Part shown: one piece after another, positions 10,055 through 21,220 of the stretch
Numbering within the stretch: the first letter of the stretch is position 1
Layout of the letters: each line of letters opens with the position of its first letter
Assembly (NCBI GenBank): GCA_024195585.1
Contig: SWBL01000257.1
Span: 1-64,000, forward strand
DNA: 64,000 nucleotides
Source of the DNA: Aureobasidium sp. EXF-3400
Lineage: Eukaryota; Ascomycota; Dothideomycetes; Dothideales; Saccotheciaceae
Reading direction: 5' to 3'
The notes under the pieces: model-generated
What the model saw: only the letters and a program-made list of their open reading frames with translations
What the model was told of the DNA's origin: nothing
The model's database searches: none
Made by a program: the position numbers and the translations under genes

Positions 10055-12372
10055 TGTCTGCAGTTGGTGAGGATGAAGAGCACCAAATGATTGTGATGCG
10101 CAAGTGGGCGCAAAAGTTAGGAAGAAGCAGGGATCTCAGAAGCCGACTAGCCAAAAGTCTCAGCGAGCGAAGCACAATTGCGAGGCGTGCGCGAACTGTA
10201 TTCAGGAACTAAGTAGCATTTTGATGAATAGCCAAGTCTCAACGGTGCGGCGCCCATAAAGTTGCGTGATAGCGGAGTAAATTTCGGGCTTCAATTTAGC
10301 CGATGAATTGGTCCTTACGCACGAATCCATGCTCTTGGCCTCTATATGATCGGGACAACTTTCGTTTGATCCCCATACTACTATTCTACGCACGGATCCT
10401 GTACCAAACATGAGCCTAACAGCGGGCTACTACTGACAAGTGAATCCGTTGAATCGCTCCAGGCTATACAAAGCAGAACCAAGCTCCCCTTCAGTCAATC
10501 TGAATCCGAGCATATCGACCAGGACGTTTTTCGTTTGAATCCAGACCACTAGGTGTTAGCTCCTAAAGCACCTGCTAATCCTCCCTCACCGTCGTTTTAG
10601 TAAGTGGTGAATACAGCCATATTGAGAGAATCTTGTTGATAGGATCACTTAGCTATACTGTCGGGTATAAAATTGCCTGCCTCGATGATGTAAGACTCAA
10701 CCTTGCCTTACGAGGCAGTTCATCATGCTATCCTGGATTTCAAAAGATCAGACAACTCCTATCGTACGTGTCGTAAAAATCGCCCGACTGCAGAAAGCAT
10801 TCCGCTCGCAATCTGTGGCAAGACTGGAATCAGGTTGACGTGTGGTGCACAAATGACTGTGCATACCAATCAGTGTCAAGTCCATGCGCTTATCGTGCTG
10901 ATATCCAGTAGCTGGGCATGGGTGGTGACTCATTTGTGTATGATGCTATGGAAAATACGATCGATGTATATGGGGCAAATCCCGGGGTATGCGCAATTTA
11001 GCAGGTCACAGCCCTCTTATTGAGGACCTGAAGGCATGCATTGCCGCAGTGCATGTGAAGACAGCCGCGCTGTATTTTGGTTTCGGTCATGCGGCCAATG
11101 AGGCCTCTCTCAGCTTTGAACCCACATCTCCTAGCCTGCATCATACCTTGAGACAAACTCAATCATACAAGTGCAAGGCCCAAGCATTGAGAAAAGTAAG
11201 CCATTATGACATTGTGGCCAGTGTAGGAGAACAGTGAATGACAACCGAGCGGAAAATCTGCCTGTAGCTGAACACATGTTCATGCAGACTTGGAGAGTTG
11301 CTGTTTTGTTCAGGAATAGAATGGTTCCTTACATATCTGCTTCTTGTAGTGGTTCAGCATCAGGACCGATAGAATTTATTCTAGATTCACGATGCCAGAT
11401 TCGACTTCAGGCGGTCTGAGCTCAAATGTACTGGAGACGATAGCACGCTCATGTGTTTCTCTTGCATGTCCGCATCTTTCGTTGACTGGGATTCCACATA
11501 TCAAGCAAAATCTTCCAGTCACGATGACTGAGAAGGGCCCAAAGACTCGCTTTCAAGTCCTTTGACTTGGTCTTCCAGAAAATCTTCCTGCTTACTGTGC
11601 TAAACATAGGCTCTCGAACGTTTCCATCATTAGTGGGTCGGACATCAATCCTTGATATCCAATCGAAAGGTCGAATTTCACTAGCGTCTTGCTCTGAACA
11701 TTTCTGGAGAGGTTTATGGAACAACCGTAGTTAATTCCCAACCACTGCGTCTTAGTTCCTCCTGCATCAACGGTACTCGACTAGGTGAAACAGTATTACA
11801 ATGTGGCCTGTATAGGAAAACTAGTAAATCGAACATACGGCTCGGGACGGCCGACCGAAGCTGAAAAACTGCCAACTCTGATTTGAAGGATCGTCGTTTT
11901 TTCCAGAATGCAACGGCTAGGATCTCTGAGATTTGCCAAGCTTGCTCTTGCGCAACACGTTCTGATCTTGGGTCTCACGCATCATTTGTCTAGACTCCTA
12001 GACTGTTCGAAAGGTGTGCTGACGTTCATTTGGCAATATGCTCCACAAATTGAGATTTCAATGGTAAGCTGCACACTGCGAGTCCGTCGGAGAAGTAGTT
12101 CCTTTTTGTGTCCAATTCTTCAACGGCAGCTGAGTAACGGCTGTCTCGCCGAACTCCGGCAACTATACACGTCTGGACAACAATAGATCAGATCAGGCGC
12201 CTGGTCAGGGGGTTATTGCGAGAAACGTTCCTGCTTCCTTCGGGCTTCAACGAGATAACATCGATGTGAAAAACAGAATTGGTTCGAGTATAAGATTTCG
12301 CATTGTGCATCACTTTTGCGTTAAGCTCATCGACCTCTCCCAAGGGTTCCACTCAGATCGCGAAAAGAGATC
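10055..12372. other. Gene-poor interval, 2.3 kb
   Basis: No frame here looks like a conserved protein. A frame at 11908-12186 opens with a weakly hydrophobic segment, but nothing else supports it. An unseen 5' exon of the Ser/Thr-rich protein that starts at 12373 could lie in the last few hundred bases, because that protein lacks a visible signal peptide. Confidence 0.45.
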
Positions 12373-14420
12373 ATGGGGGCATCCCTCTCCTCACCACAGC
12401 TGGGCAACGGACTGATATCCGCGCCAGGGCCCGATGCCCTAGGCCCCTTCGCTACGGCTTTCTATGTAGCCGCTACCGACACAAGCTCTCTGGGATTCAC
12501 CGCGAGCGTTTATTGGGGGACGGCTATGGAGGCTCGATATACTGATACTGCAGGCGTTGAAAGGACTGTGGGTTGCTCTGATTCCCCTGATCCCGATCCT
12601 AATCAAAGGAACCCTTTCTCTGTGAGTATTTTGTGCCCCGTCGCAAATACACAACTAGGCACAGGACCTGTGATATTTTCACTCGCTGGTGATGGCCCTG
12701 CCACTTATGCTATATTTGTCGGTCAAACCACGGCTACGGTGGGCCCGGATCCAATCACTACTACAGCCATCGTACCTGGTCTGACCACCTACCTGGCAAC
12801 GGTGACTTCAACGGTCTATGAAACTACAGAGACGGTGGCAATCACCACAACACTTACTGGGCAATATTCCGCATCACATTGTCCAACCTTGCGAACTACC
12901 TCACCGACGACTCTATCGACATCAACGAGAAGTGCTTCTACCTCTTCCCACAGCTCAAAAATCTCCTCATCGACCTTACCCTCAAGTACCAGCTTACACC
13001 GTGCTTCTTCGTCCACAACCTCGAGCGTGCGATCATCTCATCAGACAGGCTCAGCATCAGCTTCCGTATCGACGAGACTGAGCTCTGCGTCGTCCACCAA
13101 GATCAGCAGATCGTCATTCCTCGCTCACAGTTTGAGTTACATTGAGATATCCTCTTCCTCAAGGATGACTTCCTCTTCACAAGTCGCGTTGAGGTCGACG
13201 TCCTTGAAGAAGAGCTCCCTCCCGACAACAGCCTCCTTATCCAAGGCGAAGTCATCTGCTAAGACCAGTTCACTTCCTCGGTCGGGCACCTCCAGGTCAT
13301 CAATGATCGCATCGAACACATCAAAGTTCACATCCCCAAAGGACACCTCGAAGGCCACCTCGAAGGCCACCTCAAAGACTTCGTCCAAGTCAACTTCTTC
13401 CAGCAAGGTCACACCTTCCCCCCTCTGCAGCATGGGCCTCGCTTTGGAGCCGCTATACAGTTATCCTTCTATTGCAAGTCATCTTTGTCAAGAGGTTTTG
13501 AGTACTAAGCTGTCTTTCCCGAGCTCGATCTCAGTGTGGCCTGCGTCGCAGTTGTCGAGTGCCTGTTCTTGCTTTAGGAAGTTTTCTTCTACCAAAGTGG
13601 CTCGGCAAACCAAGGGAGCGTTGTTCAGAAGGACAAGAGCGGCTGTGGAGACCACGTCGGCTTCATCCTCCTTGGAAGTGTCAAACACAGATGCCGCCTT
13701 TAGCAACTCATCATCGGTATCTTCATCTCCTACCACCACTTTTCCGACAACTGTTGCGGGATATGGGCCACCAACGATGTACTCTGTTCTTACAACCACT
13801 TTCACCACCCCTAGAACCGACACTGTATATGTGTAAGTATTCGTCTCAGTTACTAGCCTTCATAGTACTAACATAAGTTCAGGACAAACAACCGCACTGT
13901 CTTACCAACGACCACCGCCATCATTAGCATCGGTACCACGACGGTTACTACAAACTCTACGGTGACCATCGACCATCGCATATTGCCTAAAACATGTATC
14001 ACCGATTCTGAGGATACCAAAGTGACCCTCTCAGCACGGTCTTTGACCTGCACGAACCTCAAGCTCCACACTGCATTCCTCTGGGTGATGATGAAGGATC
14101 CCTTCGACTTCTGCGCGTACTATCTGACTGCCAACCGCAACACTTCACCGCTCCTGGAGATGAGCGCCGGTACGCTCAAAGACACTTGCAGTTGTCTAAT
14201 GGTTCACAACAGCGCGCCCCTACCTGCATTCAAGGTCGGACCACCATACTCGCCGAAGCCAAAAAGACAGTGCAACCAGTCAGTGGCGTCGCTTATCAAG
14301 GCAAAGTTCGAGGAGCCGAAGACTTTCTGCAAGTACTATACTAGTACTTCAAGGAACATCTCGCCCCTCTCGGTGCTCAAGCCTGGAGATGTGTTTGCGG
14401 GTTGTAGTTGTCTGATCTGA
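12373..14420 (+). CDS. Ser/Thr-rich wall-type protein with duplicated Cys motif at C-terminus
   Basis: Exons 12373..13832 and 13883..14420 give 665 aa; the 50-nt intron has a perfect GTAAGT donor and TACTAAC branch. Residues 1-130 form a compact part (FATAFYVAATDTSSLGFTAS.., with VGCSDSPDPD and SILCPVAN). About 300 residues of Ser/Thr-rich, Lys-spotted low complexity follow (TSKATSKATSKTSSKS-type repeats), as in O-glycosylated wall proteins. The C-terminus carries two copies of one motif: DPFDFCAYYLTANRNTSPL..CSCL and EPKTFCKYYTSTSRNISPL..CSCL. Motifs of the form FCxYY..R..SPL..CsCl recur in secreted ascomycete proteins of unknown function. No signal peptide is visible from this ATG, so the true start may be in an upstream exon. 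Location in the wall or outside the cell is inference. Confidence 0.7.
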
Positions 14421-15072
14421 CAAGCCAAGCATGTACAGTGGAGTTGAACACTGGTAGCACCGTCTATAGATTCTGGAAACGTATATGTCACAAAAGATAC
14501 TCTTTGTTGCTTTGGAGAATCTTGTCATGAGTCTCTTGTGCCTATGACCCTGAGATACATATGTAATAGGGACTTTGTTTGCTTGGAATAAGATCCCCCT
14601 CCATGCTGCAAAGCACCTTTATACTAGGGCAAGGCTAAGTTCGGCACGACGCCAACCCGCTGAGACCAAATCTGTGACACAACATATCAGCTAAGATCCT
14701 CGAAAGTGTTGATGTTCATTTTTTATGCGTCTTGACGTGAGATAAGGTCCGACCTCACAAAATTGAGTGTTCCTTACTTCGAACACCTGTACAATACCAA
14801 TGATGTAGCCCGATAATCACGAATATTGATAAGAGGCATAGTAGATACTCATAGTCATTTTCGTCTCCGATTGCATATATCTACCTACTGAGGAACTTCG
14901 ACAGTACCGTAACCCTGTCGATTCGCCTCAAAGTGTAACCGGACTTAGCTCCGGGTAGCTCCGCATCGTACCCCTGGTTGCTTCATCATGCCGCCAACGT
15001 ACGACCCTTGCTCATTTCCAACCCGCTACAAGATAGAGGCGTACTCGTCTCAACAGTGGTCCCCTTTTCGAG
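14421..15072. other. Intergenic
   Basis: Holds the 3' region of the Ser/Thr-rich gene and the promoter of the next plus-strand gene. Nothing else is supported. Confidence 0.5.
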
Positions 15073-16044
15073 ATGAACGTGATGCGTCTTCGACAGCTCA
15101 GCACTCTTGTGAGGCAAACGCCATCACTAACGGCTTTTTCATCTGCCCTGCGAAATTGTGTCCCTTGTTCAAGTTTTCCGCAACGCGGTCTTACCACACC
15201 TTTTCCACAGCTTCGCAAACAGAAGCGCACGATGGCAACGGATTATCAAGCGCAGATCGACGAGATTATGGGTCACTTAGCTGAGGTCAAAAAGAGGCTA
15301 CCACCCGAAACAGGACCCGTCTCGAAGCGCACACCCGAAACCCTTGGATACGAGTCCAATCCCGCGGATCAAATCGAGCACGCTCTCAAGGCAGACGGCC
15401 ACCGACTCTGGGGGTTTGTGGTGTATCGTTGCACCTACGACAGCGACGAAGATTGGCAATTATGCATGCAGCGCATCCATGAGAACGTTCGGCAAAGCAT
15501 GAAATTCTGCAATGCGCTGGATCTGCTTGATGAGGACTGCTTTAAGCTGACTGTGATCGAAGACAAGAGCAAATTTGACGGCGCTAGTACTTCGACAGTT
15601 CGACAGGATTTTCATGAGTGGTGTGGCGAAGCACTCAACAGAGAGCAAGGATCTGACGAAGAGATTGCAAGTCGACGGCAAGAACCTAGGCCTGGGTTTG
15701 AAAGCATGGCGGTCAGATACCGCTTCTGTGTGCAAGTTGACGTCGCTTCACTCCAAAGCATAGTTCATGGTGGTGATAAGCCTTGGGTCAAGTTGATTAG
15801 GGATGACTGGAAGCTGAAGCAGGAAACTGCCGCGCTACCCAGCGATGCTCTTGACTATGATGAAGGTGATTTTACCGATGACGAATACGAAGAATATCCT
15901 CCTCTCGAAGGCAATATAGAGGAAGATGTTGGCTGGATGATGGTTCACCTTAGATGCCTCATGCCGACTTTCTACAGCTATCTTTGGGATCCAAACACTT
16001 GGACTGTCTTGTATTGCAGGCCGCCGTATGTGCTATCAGTCTGA
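15073..16044 (+). CDS. Uncharacterised fungal protein with presequence-like N-terminus
   Basis: A single exon of 323 aa. The first 53 residues are rich in Arg, Ser, Thr and Leu and have no acidic residue (MNVMRLRQLSTLVRQTPSLT..), as expected for a mitochondrial presequence. A second ATG at 15232 (MATDYQAQIDEIMGHLAEVK) would give a 270-aa form without it. The core has features I associate with a widespread uncharacterised ascomycete family: RLWGFVVYRCTYDSDEDW, FKLTVIEDKSKFDGAST and AVRYRFCVQVDVASL. The end is acidic (DYDEGDFTDDEYEEYPPLEG) and then hydrophobic-aromatic. No catalytic motif is visible. The 3' end is convergent with the chitinase gene, 169 bases away. Mitochondrial import is inference. 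Confidence 0.72.
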   Translation: MNVMRLRQLSTLVRQTPSLTAFSSALRNCVPCSSFPQRGLTTPFPQLRKQKRTMATDYQAQIDEIMGHLAEVKKRLPPETGPVSKRTPETLGYESNPADQIEHALKADGHRLWGFVVYRCTYDSDEDWQLCMQRIHENVRQSMKFCNALDLLDEDCFKLTVIEDKSKFDGASTSTVRQDFHEWCGEALNREQGSDEEIASRRQEPRPGFESMAVRYRFCVQVDVASLQSIVHGGDKPWVKLIRDDWKLKQETAALPSDALDYDEGDFTDDEYEEYPPLEGNIEEDVGWMMVHLRCLMPTFYSYLWDPNTWTVLYCRPPYVLSV

Positions 16045-16213
16045 CAGATGTTTTGTGGTTGGAAGCACAATTCCAATTGTCGCACTCCTCACTTGCGCTC
16101 TGTGCTCTGACTGGATATCCTTGCCAAGATGTTGATTCAGATCACTACATATAGTGCCCCGCATGGCCCCAGTCATTGTCAGGACTTTTCGACTATGATA
16201 CCTGCAACTTAGA

Positions 16214-18949
16214 TCACAGTTCGTGAAGGCGACGGTGATGATGCCTATGATGGTCCACTATTCCTTTCAACGACCTCTGCCACACTGCCTCGTCGAGCTC
16301 AACTTTAGAGTCATCACCTGCTTCATCGCCATTCAGCCAAGAAAGATCATCGTCCCTCTCGCTGCTACCACTGGGAGATGGTAGTGAGGGATTGGGAGCC
16401 AGTGGCGGCAAAATCATATTAACGATGTCAGGCGACCACTGGCCGAGCTGGTGATTGTCACCATCATTGTCGTCACTGTCGTCGTCATCGTAGTTGTCGT
16501 AGTCGTCGTAGTCGTCGTAGTCGTCGTCGCCCTCCTCGTCGTCGTCGTCATCAGCAAGATCAGAGTCGCAGTAGCCCTCAATCACATCACAGATGTTGGA
16601 GGAGCACGTAGCGGGTTGGATCTCGATCCTGTCAATCTTACAGCATGCTGCTTTGTCTCGACCCCAAGGGCATGCCCAGCTATCAGTGTCAGGATCGCCA
16701 TAAGGATCGCGAGCAAGCTCGATTTCATCCTTAGGACAATGCACGTTGGCGCAATCGCCACCGTCTCCATCCCAATGGCACTGGCTGACAGGAGACGGGT
16801 CTGGACAACAATAAGTCTTGTAGCGCTCAAACAGACAGTCGCTGTGAAACTTGAACACAGCCTTGTTGCCGTATGAGCAGCTCTTGCCGCACTCGGTCAG
16901 CGAACACTTCTTGTTGATTGCTGCGACATCGGGAGCCACGCAACAGAACGACTTATGGCCTCGTCTGCATTTATTGGTGTTACCGTCATTGGTGAAGCCA
17001 CCTCCCCATGAGGACGAGATGCCGGCGAGGTTGATCTCTCCCTTGTAGCATTCGCCGCTGCAATCACCCTTGGTACCATCAGTGTCGCCACCCCGCCATT
17101 GACAATTAGTTGGGGCACCGGTGGAAGGACAACAGATGGGTTTGCCATAATAGTGGTTCTTCTTGCCACAACCTTCATCAGCCCAGCCGACCACAGTGAA
17201 TCCGGCGCCGCAAGCATCTGACATGGCCTGTTCATCATTCAGGTTCATGCATCTTCCAGTATGCTTATAACATTGCTCGCCCGTCTGGCCTTTGATGCTC
17301 GCTGTCAAGGACAGATGTTGAGCTTGTTGTTTGAGGTCATCGATGTCCCGAAGTGAACTTGTTGGATTGATTGTCCTGCCCAGAAGTGCAGCATGGGCAG
17401 AGTATTTGTCGTCATCAAGGTCAGACGCCCAGATCAACGAGCCTCCAATGCCCATGGTGTTTGCCCAGTCCGACTTTTGCTTGAAAGTGACCTTATCGTC
17501 GTAGGAGATCCATTGGTCATTATCGAAAACAAGGTAGTTGACGGCGGCTTCGGTGTCATGAACAGGCTTCGCACCCTGTTCCAGTATCTCCTGAATCTCA
17601 TAGAATCCGAGGTAACCACCAGTTGCCGTGCAGGGACCTATCAGCAAATCAGTCAATAATCCGTCCAATTTCGACATACCGAGACATCACTCACCAGGTC
17701 TCGAAGCGCCGCTGAAAGGACAGCCAGGTGCTGAACAACCCGGATCAGATAGGGTGAAAGATCGTCCATGGAAACCCCAGCCTAGGCTGACCTTGCTCGG
17801 AGGTACATCGACACGCCAAAGCAGCTCAGTGGCAAGTTTGATCTCTGTAAGATTGGTATGGCCTTGGACGATACTGCCAATAGGGTTTGAGGAGTCCCAG
17901 ACGCCATGGAGGTCATAGGTCATAAAATTGATCCAGTCCGAGTATTTGAGCATACCAGGCAGGTCGAACCATCTGAGGTACCAAAATGAACTTGGTGCTG
18001 TGAAAGTGATTCCATATTTTCCTTTTGAAACGTGAGTATCTTCAATGGTCAAGAAAGGAGGCCAGTTTGGGCATACCTCCTGACCTATCAAACGTTGATC
18101 TCAAGGTCTCCAGAAACTGAACATAGTTGGCGGTATCTTCCGTTTTGCCACCTCCATCAGGTGCTCCTGGATACTCCCAATCAAGGTCGACGCCATCAAA
18201 GCCGTGCTGTTGCATGAAGTGAACGAGGTTGTCAGCAAATAGCTGACGCTTTGTCGCGTCTGCTGCAATATCGCCAAAAACAGATTGAGTACGGGTGTTG
18301 TTGTCAGAAAAGGTCCATCCGCCGACGCTGATCCAAATTTCAAGGTCAGGCTTGATAGACTTGAGGTATGTCAAGTCGTCAAACAAGCTTCCGGGAGTGA
18401 GGGAATCCATGGTCGTTAATTGATAGGAAGCAGGATCGATGTATGCAAACGCATAGTTCACATGGGTGAGAGCGTCCAAGGGTAGATTATATGGTCGGAT
18501 CTTGTGGCAGGATTTAACATTGCTCCAGGACTCGTAGTATCCAATGACTCTGTCGAAAACCTTACCAGACCCCCCGGCCGGAGGAGATGGATGCTCGACG
18601 CAATTGCTTTGGCATTTAGCGTCGCAAAAATCTTTCGTTGTACCACAAAAGCCAAACTGACTACAACAGACGTTCAAGGGACACTCCTTTCCAGGTTCGG
18701 CAGCATATTGTCCACATTCGGCAGTGGCATTACACTGACTGAGACATCCAGTTCCACAATAGGCTGGACCATACCTGGTCATCAGGCACAACATCAGCCC
18801 GAGTCACCTGCGTAGAAGATGATCACATACCCGCAATAACCAGAAGCTCCGCAGCAAGCACCATTGGAGCATGGTGCATTTGCACTGCATGTATCAGCCG
18901 TAGAAGCATTTGAAACCAGGGTTGAAACCACCTGAGGGACTCTCACCAT
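16214..18949 (-). CDS. GH18 chitinase with CBM18 modules, subgroup-C (killer-toxin-like) type
   Basis: Four exons on the minus strand, 18949..18831, 18774..18077, 18021..17695 and 17637..16214, join in phase to 855 aa (introns 56, 55 and 57 nt). Two hevein-type chitin-binding modules come first (CSNGACCGASGYCGYGPAYC and ECPLNVCCSQFGFCGTTKDF). A GH18 barrel follows with SVGGWTF and the catalytic DGVDLDWEYPG (Glu near 240), then FMTYDLHGVWD. The C-terminal half has Cys-rich modules (GRCMNLNDEQAMSDAC; NCQWRGGDTDG..GDCSGEC; QCHWDGDGGDC..DEIELA), as in subgroup C fungal chitinases. The tail holds an unusual Asp/Tyr run (about 16490-16550) and a His/Arg-rich end (HHRHHHRRLHEL). These enzymes hydrolyse chitin outside the cell or at the wall. 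The start at 18949 lacks an obvious signal peptide, so another 5' exon is likely. Divergent from the LysM gene. Confidence 0.85.
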
Positions 18950-19516
18950 GGTTATGACTACGAATATGGAAACACTGTTCGCCGCTGACTATGTTCGTCG
19001 TAAATTACAAGGACGTACTGGTTGCCTTAGACCAGAAGGCCTCGACGGTTGCCGCTGGTTCTGAATAAGTTAAGATTATATGGCAATACTAGCCATGACT
19101 CCCTATCACCGCTTCGCCAGCGCCCTCAAATCGAAGTGATCCATCGCAAAGAAGCATGGTGGATAGTGAATCAGATACTTTTGGGAGGACGAAGCGCTGC
19201 AGTGCTTATCTGATGGTGGACAAAGAGTTCGAGTTGGAAGTGCTTGTATGCAATCGCGTAAATGAGTCTCGTTGAGCAAAAGTTTGAGACAGGAAGCCAT
19301 GGCAACCATCCAAGAGGGATCGCATCTCACTTGGCAAGTTTCACGTCTAGCAACCCGGTTCAGCACCCTGAAATCACGCGGGGAACTGATCTATGGCAGG
19401 CAGCCCCACTCATCCTTATCGTCCACAATTGCTCTTATGAACTGCTGCCTTCCTCTAGACATTGGTCGTCGCTTTTTCTGAAAAGTTCTGATCGAGGCTT
19501 CTCCATCTGCTATGCG
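18950..19516. promoter_or_regulatory. Shared divergent promoter, chitinase / LysM protein
   Basis: These 567 bases separate the two start codons and may also contain an undetected first exon for the chitinase. The head-to-head layout suggests co-regulation. I could not assign factor sites with confidence. Confidence 0.5.
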
Positions 19517-21128
19517 ATGATCCCTTCTCAAGCGCCTATCTTAAGCGTGTTAGCGCTATCATTACAGCATGCATGGGCACAGCAATTGAAGGACGGTCTG
19601 CCTGCATTCATGAGCTATCCCGGCATCAGTAAAACATGCGAATCAGCCCTGAATACAACTGTCGGCTGTCCAGCCTTTCTACATCGAGCATCGTCTCAGT
19701 AAGTAGCCTTGACTCCAAGCCATGCACATCCCGAACTATGGCTAATCTGCATCTAGAAACTCGCTTCTCAATGCAGATCAAGTAGAGGCTCTCTGTTCAG
19801 GACCCTGTGATTCAGACCTCCAGTCTGCTAGGTCAAAGATCGCTGAGGCTTGTACCGCAAATACCGATGTGATTGTACACGATAACATTGCGTATCCAGC
19901 TACTTTCATCGTGGATCAATATCTCTACACATCCAAGGTTTCTTGTTACCAAGATAGGTAGGTACTTCCATCTTATGGAGCAGCATCAAGCTAATATTTG
20001 AGAAGCTCAACTGGCGAATACTGCGATCCGCAACTTCTTGCTTGGTCCAAATCCGTTATCTGGGCGACCAACATGTCTTGTTCGAACTGCTGGCTTGGCG
20101 TGCAGGCTCTTCAGCTGGGTAACCCCCTGGGCTATAACATTGAGATGGCTAGCGATTTCGCCGCGTTGACGGCTAGTTGCACTGCCAGTAGTTACACATA
20201 TGCCTCGCCCACAGTCTATGCACTCAACGCAACTGCAACCGATAGTGTCGCCCCGAACTTCACCAATCCGCCTTCATGCATTGGGTCCTTCACCCTTAAA
20301 GCGGGTGACGATTGTCACTCCGTGGCCAAGAACCTCAGTGTATCGTCTTACAACATGCTCAACGCGAATGGACTCGACATCTACTGCCAGACCTTCGAGG
20401 CAGTTGCCAACCGCAATCTAAGCTTGTGCTCTCCACCAACCTGCAAGACTCATACCTGGGACCGATTTGATACGTGTAGTGATGTTGCTAGCCAATACAA
20501 CGTCAGTCTAACTCATTTCCTCGCATGGAACCCAAACTTCAATTCTATCTGCCGCAATTCTATCATCTGGGCCGGGTTCCAAGTCTGCGTTTCGTAAGTT
20601 CCTCGATGCAATATCTTCCAGGATCTCCCCAGCTGTTGTATCGACTGACGTTAAACACGGTAGCCCACCAGGAGGTACTACGGAGCCCTGTGCATCGACA
20701 AACCTTACCGCCTCTACCGGTTCGGCGAGCGCTATCCCAGCACCAACAAACTCATTCCCTGAGACAAGGCAATGTGGAAATTGGTATACTGTAAGTAGAC
20801 CACTACCTGAACAGATTCTTGCTAACATATACAGGTAAAATCGGGCGACAACTGTGGTAAACTGTCCGTTGCATACGGCATCACGCTGTCCGACTTCTTC
20901 TTCTTGAATCCCGAGGTCTACTCCAACTGTACCAATCTGCTTCTGGATGTGGCCTACTGCGTCTCTCCCGTAGGCGATATCGCCACATATTCAAGTTACA
21001 GCGCGCCCCCAACACTTTCCATCAGCGTACCACTGGTAACGTTCCCTGCTGTCAATACTGCTATACCTTCTGCCACAAATTATCCCACCCCAGATCCCGA
21101 GGAGCAGAACAGACAGAAGCAGACTTGA
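19517..21128 (+). CDS. Secreted protein with three LysM domains
   Basis: Five exons, 19517..19698, 19757..19957, 20006..20593, 20664..20790 and 20835..21128, join in phase to 463 aa (introns 58, 48, 70 and 44 nt). The ATG at 19517 opens a signal peptide (MIPSQAPILSVLALSLQHAWA). A Cys-containing N-terminal module follows (CESALNTTVGCPAFL.. LCSGPC). LysM1 lies near residues 222-269 (FTLKAGDDCHSVAKNLSVSS), LysM2 near 275-323 (HTWDRFDTCSDVASQYNVSL) and LysM3 near 362-410 (WYTVKSGDNCGKLSVAYGIT). LysM domains bind chitin oligomers; fungal secreted versions can shield hyphae or sequester chitin fragments. Position next to a CBM18 chitinase supports a chitin-related role. Whether it is an effector or a wall protein cannot be read from sequence. 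It is convergent with the sugar transporter, 92 bases away. Confidence 0.87.
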
Positions 21129-21220
21129 ATTTGAGCAGGTGTCTAGCACGCCTGCTGATAGATGTTTCTGTGAGTGTCTGACACGCTGTGTCCTCATCAC
21201 CAACCAACGCCGAACAGGAT

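Noticed and set aside
11908..12186. 92-codon plus-strand frame with a weak hydrophobic start
   Set aside because: No further feature, and the hydrophobic part is too polar for a clear signal peptide; it could be part of a 5' exon but this is unsupported.
13137..13433. Minus-strand acidic frame opposite the Ser/Thr-rich gene
   Set aside because: Shadow of low-complexity coding sequence; no independent start or family match.
14988..15284. 98-codon plus-strand frame starting before the 15073 gene
   Set aside because: It is in a different frame from the conserved protein and ends inside it without features.
16451..16876. Plus-strand frame with a long Val-rich run
   Set aside because: It is the antisense of the Asp-rich tail of the chitinase; the valines come from GTC/GTA repeats.
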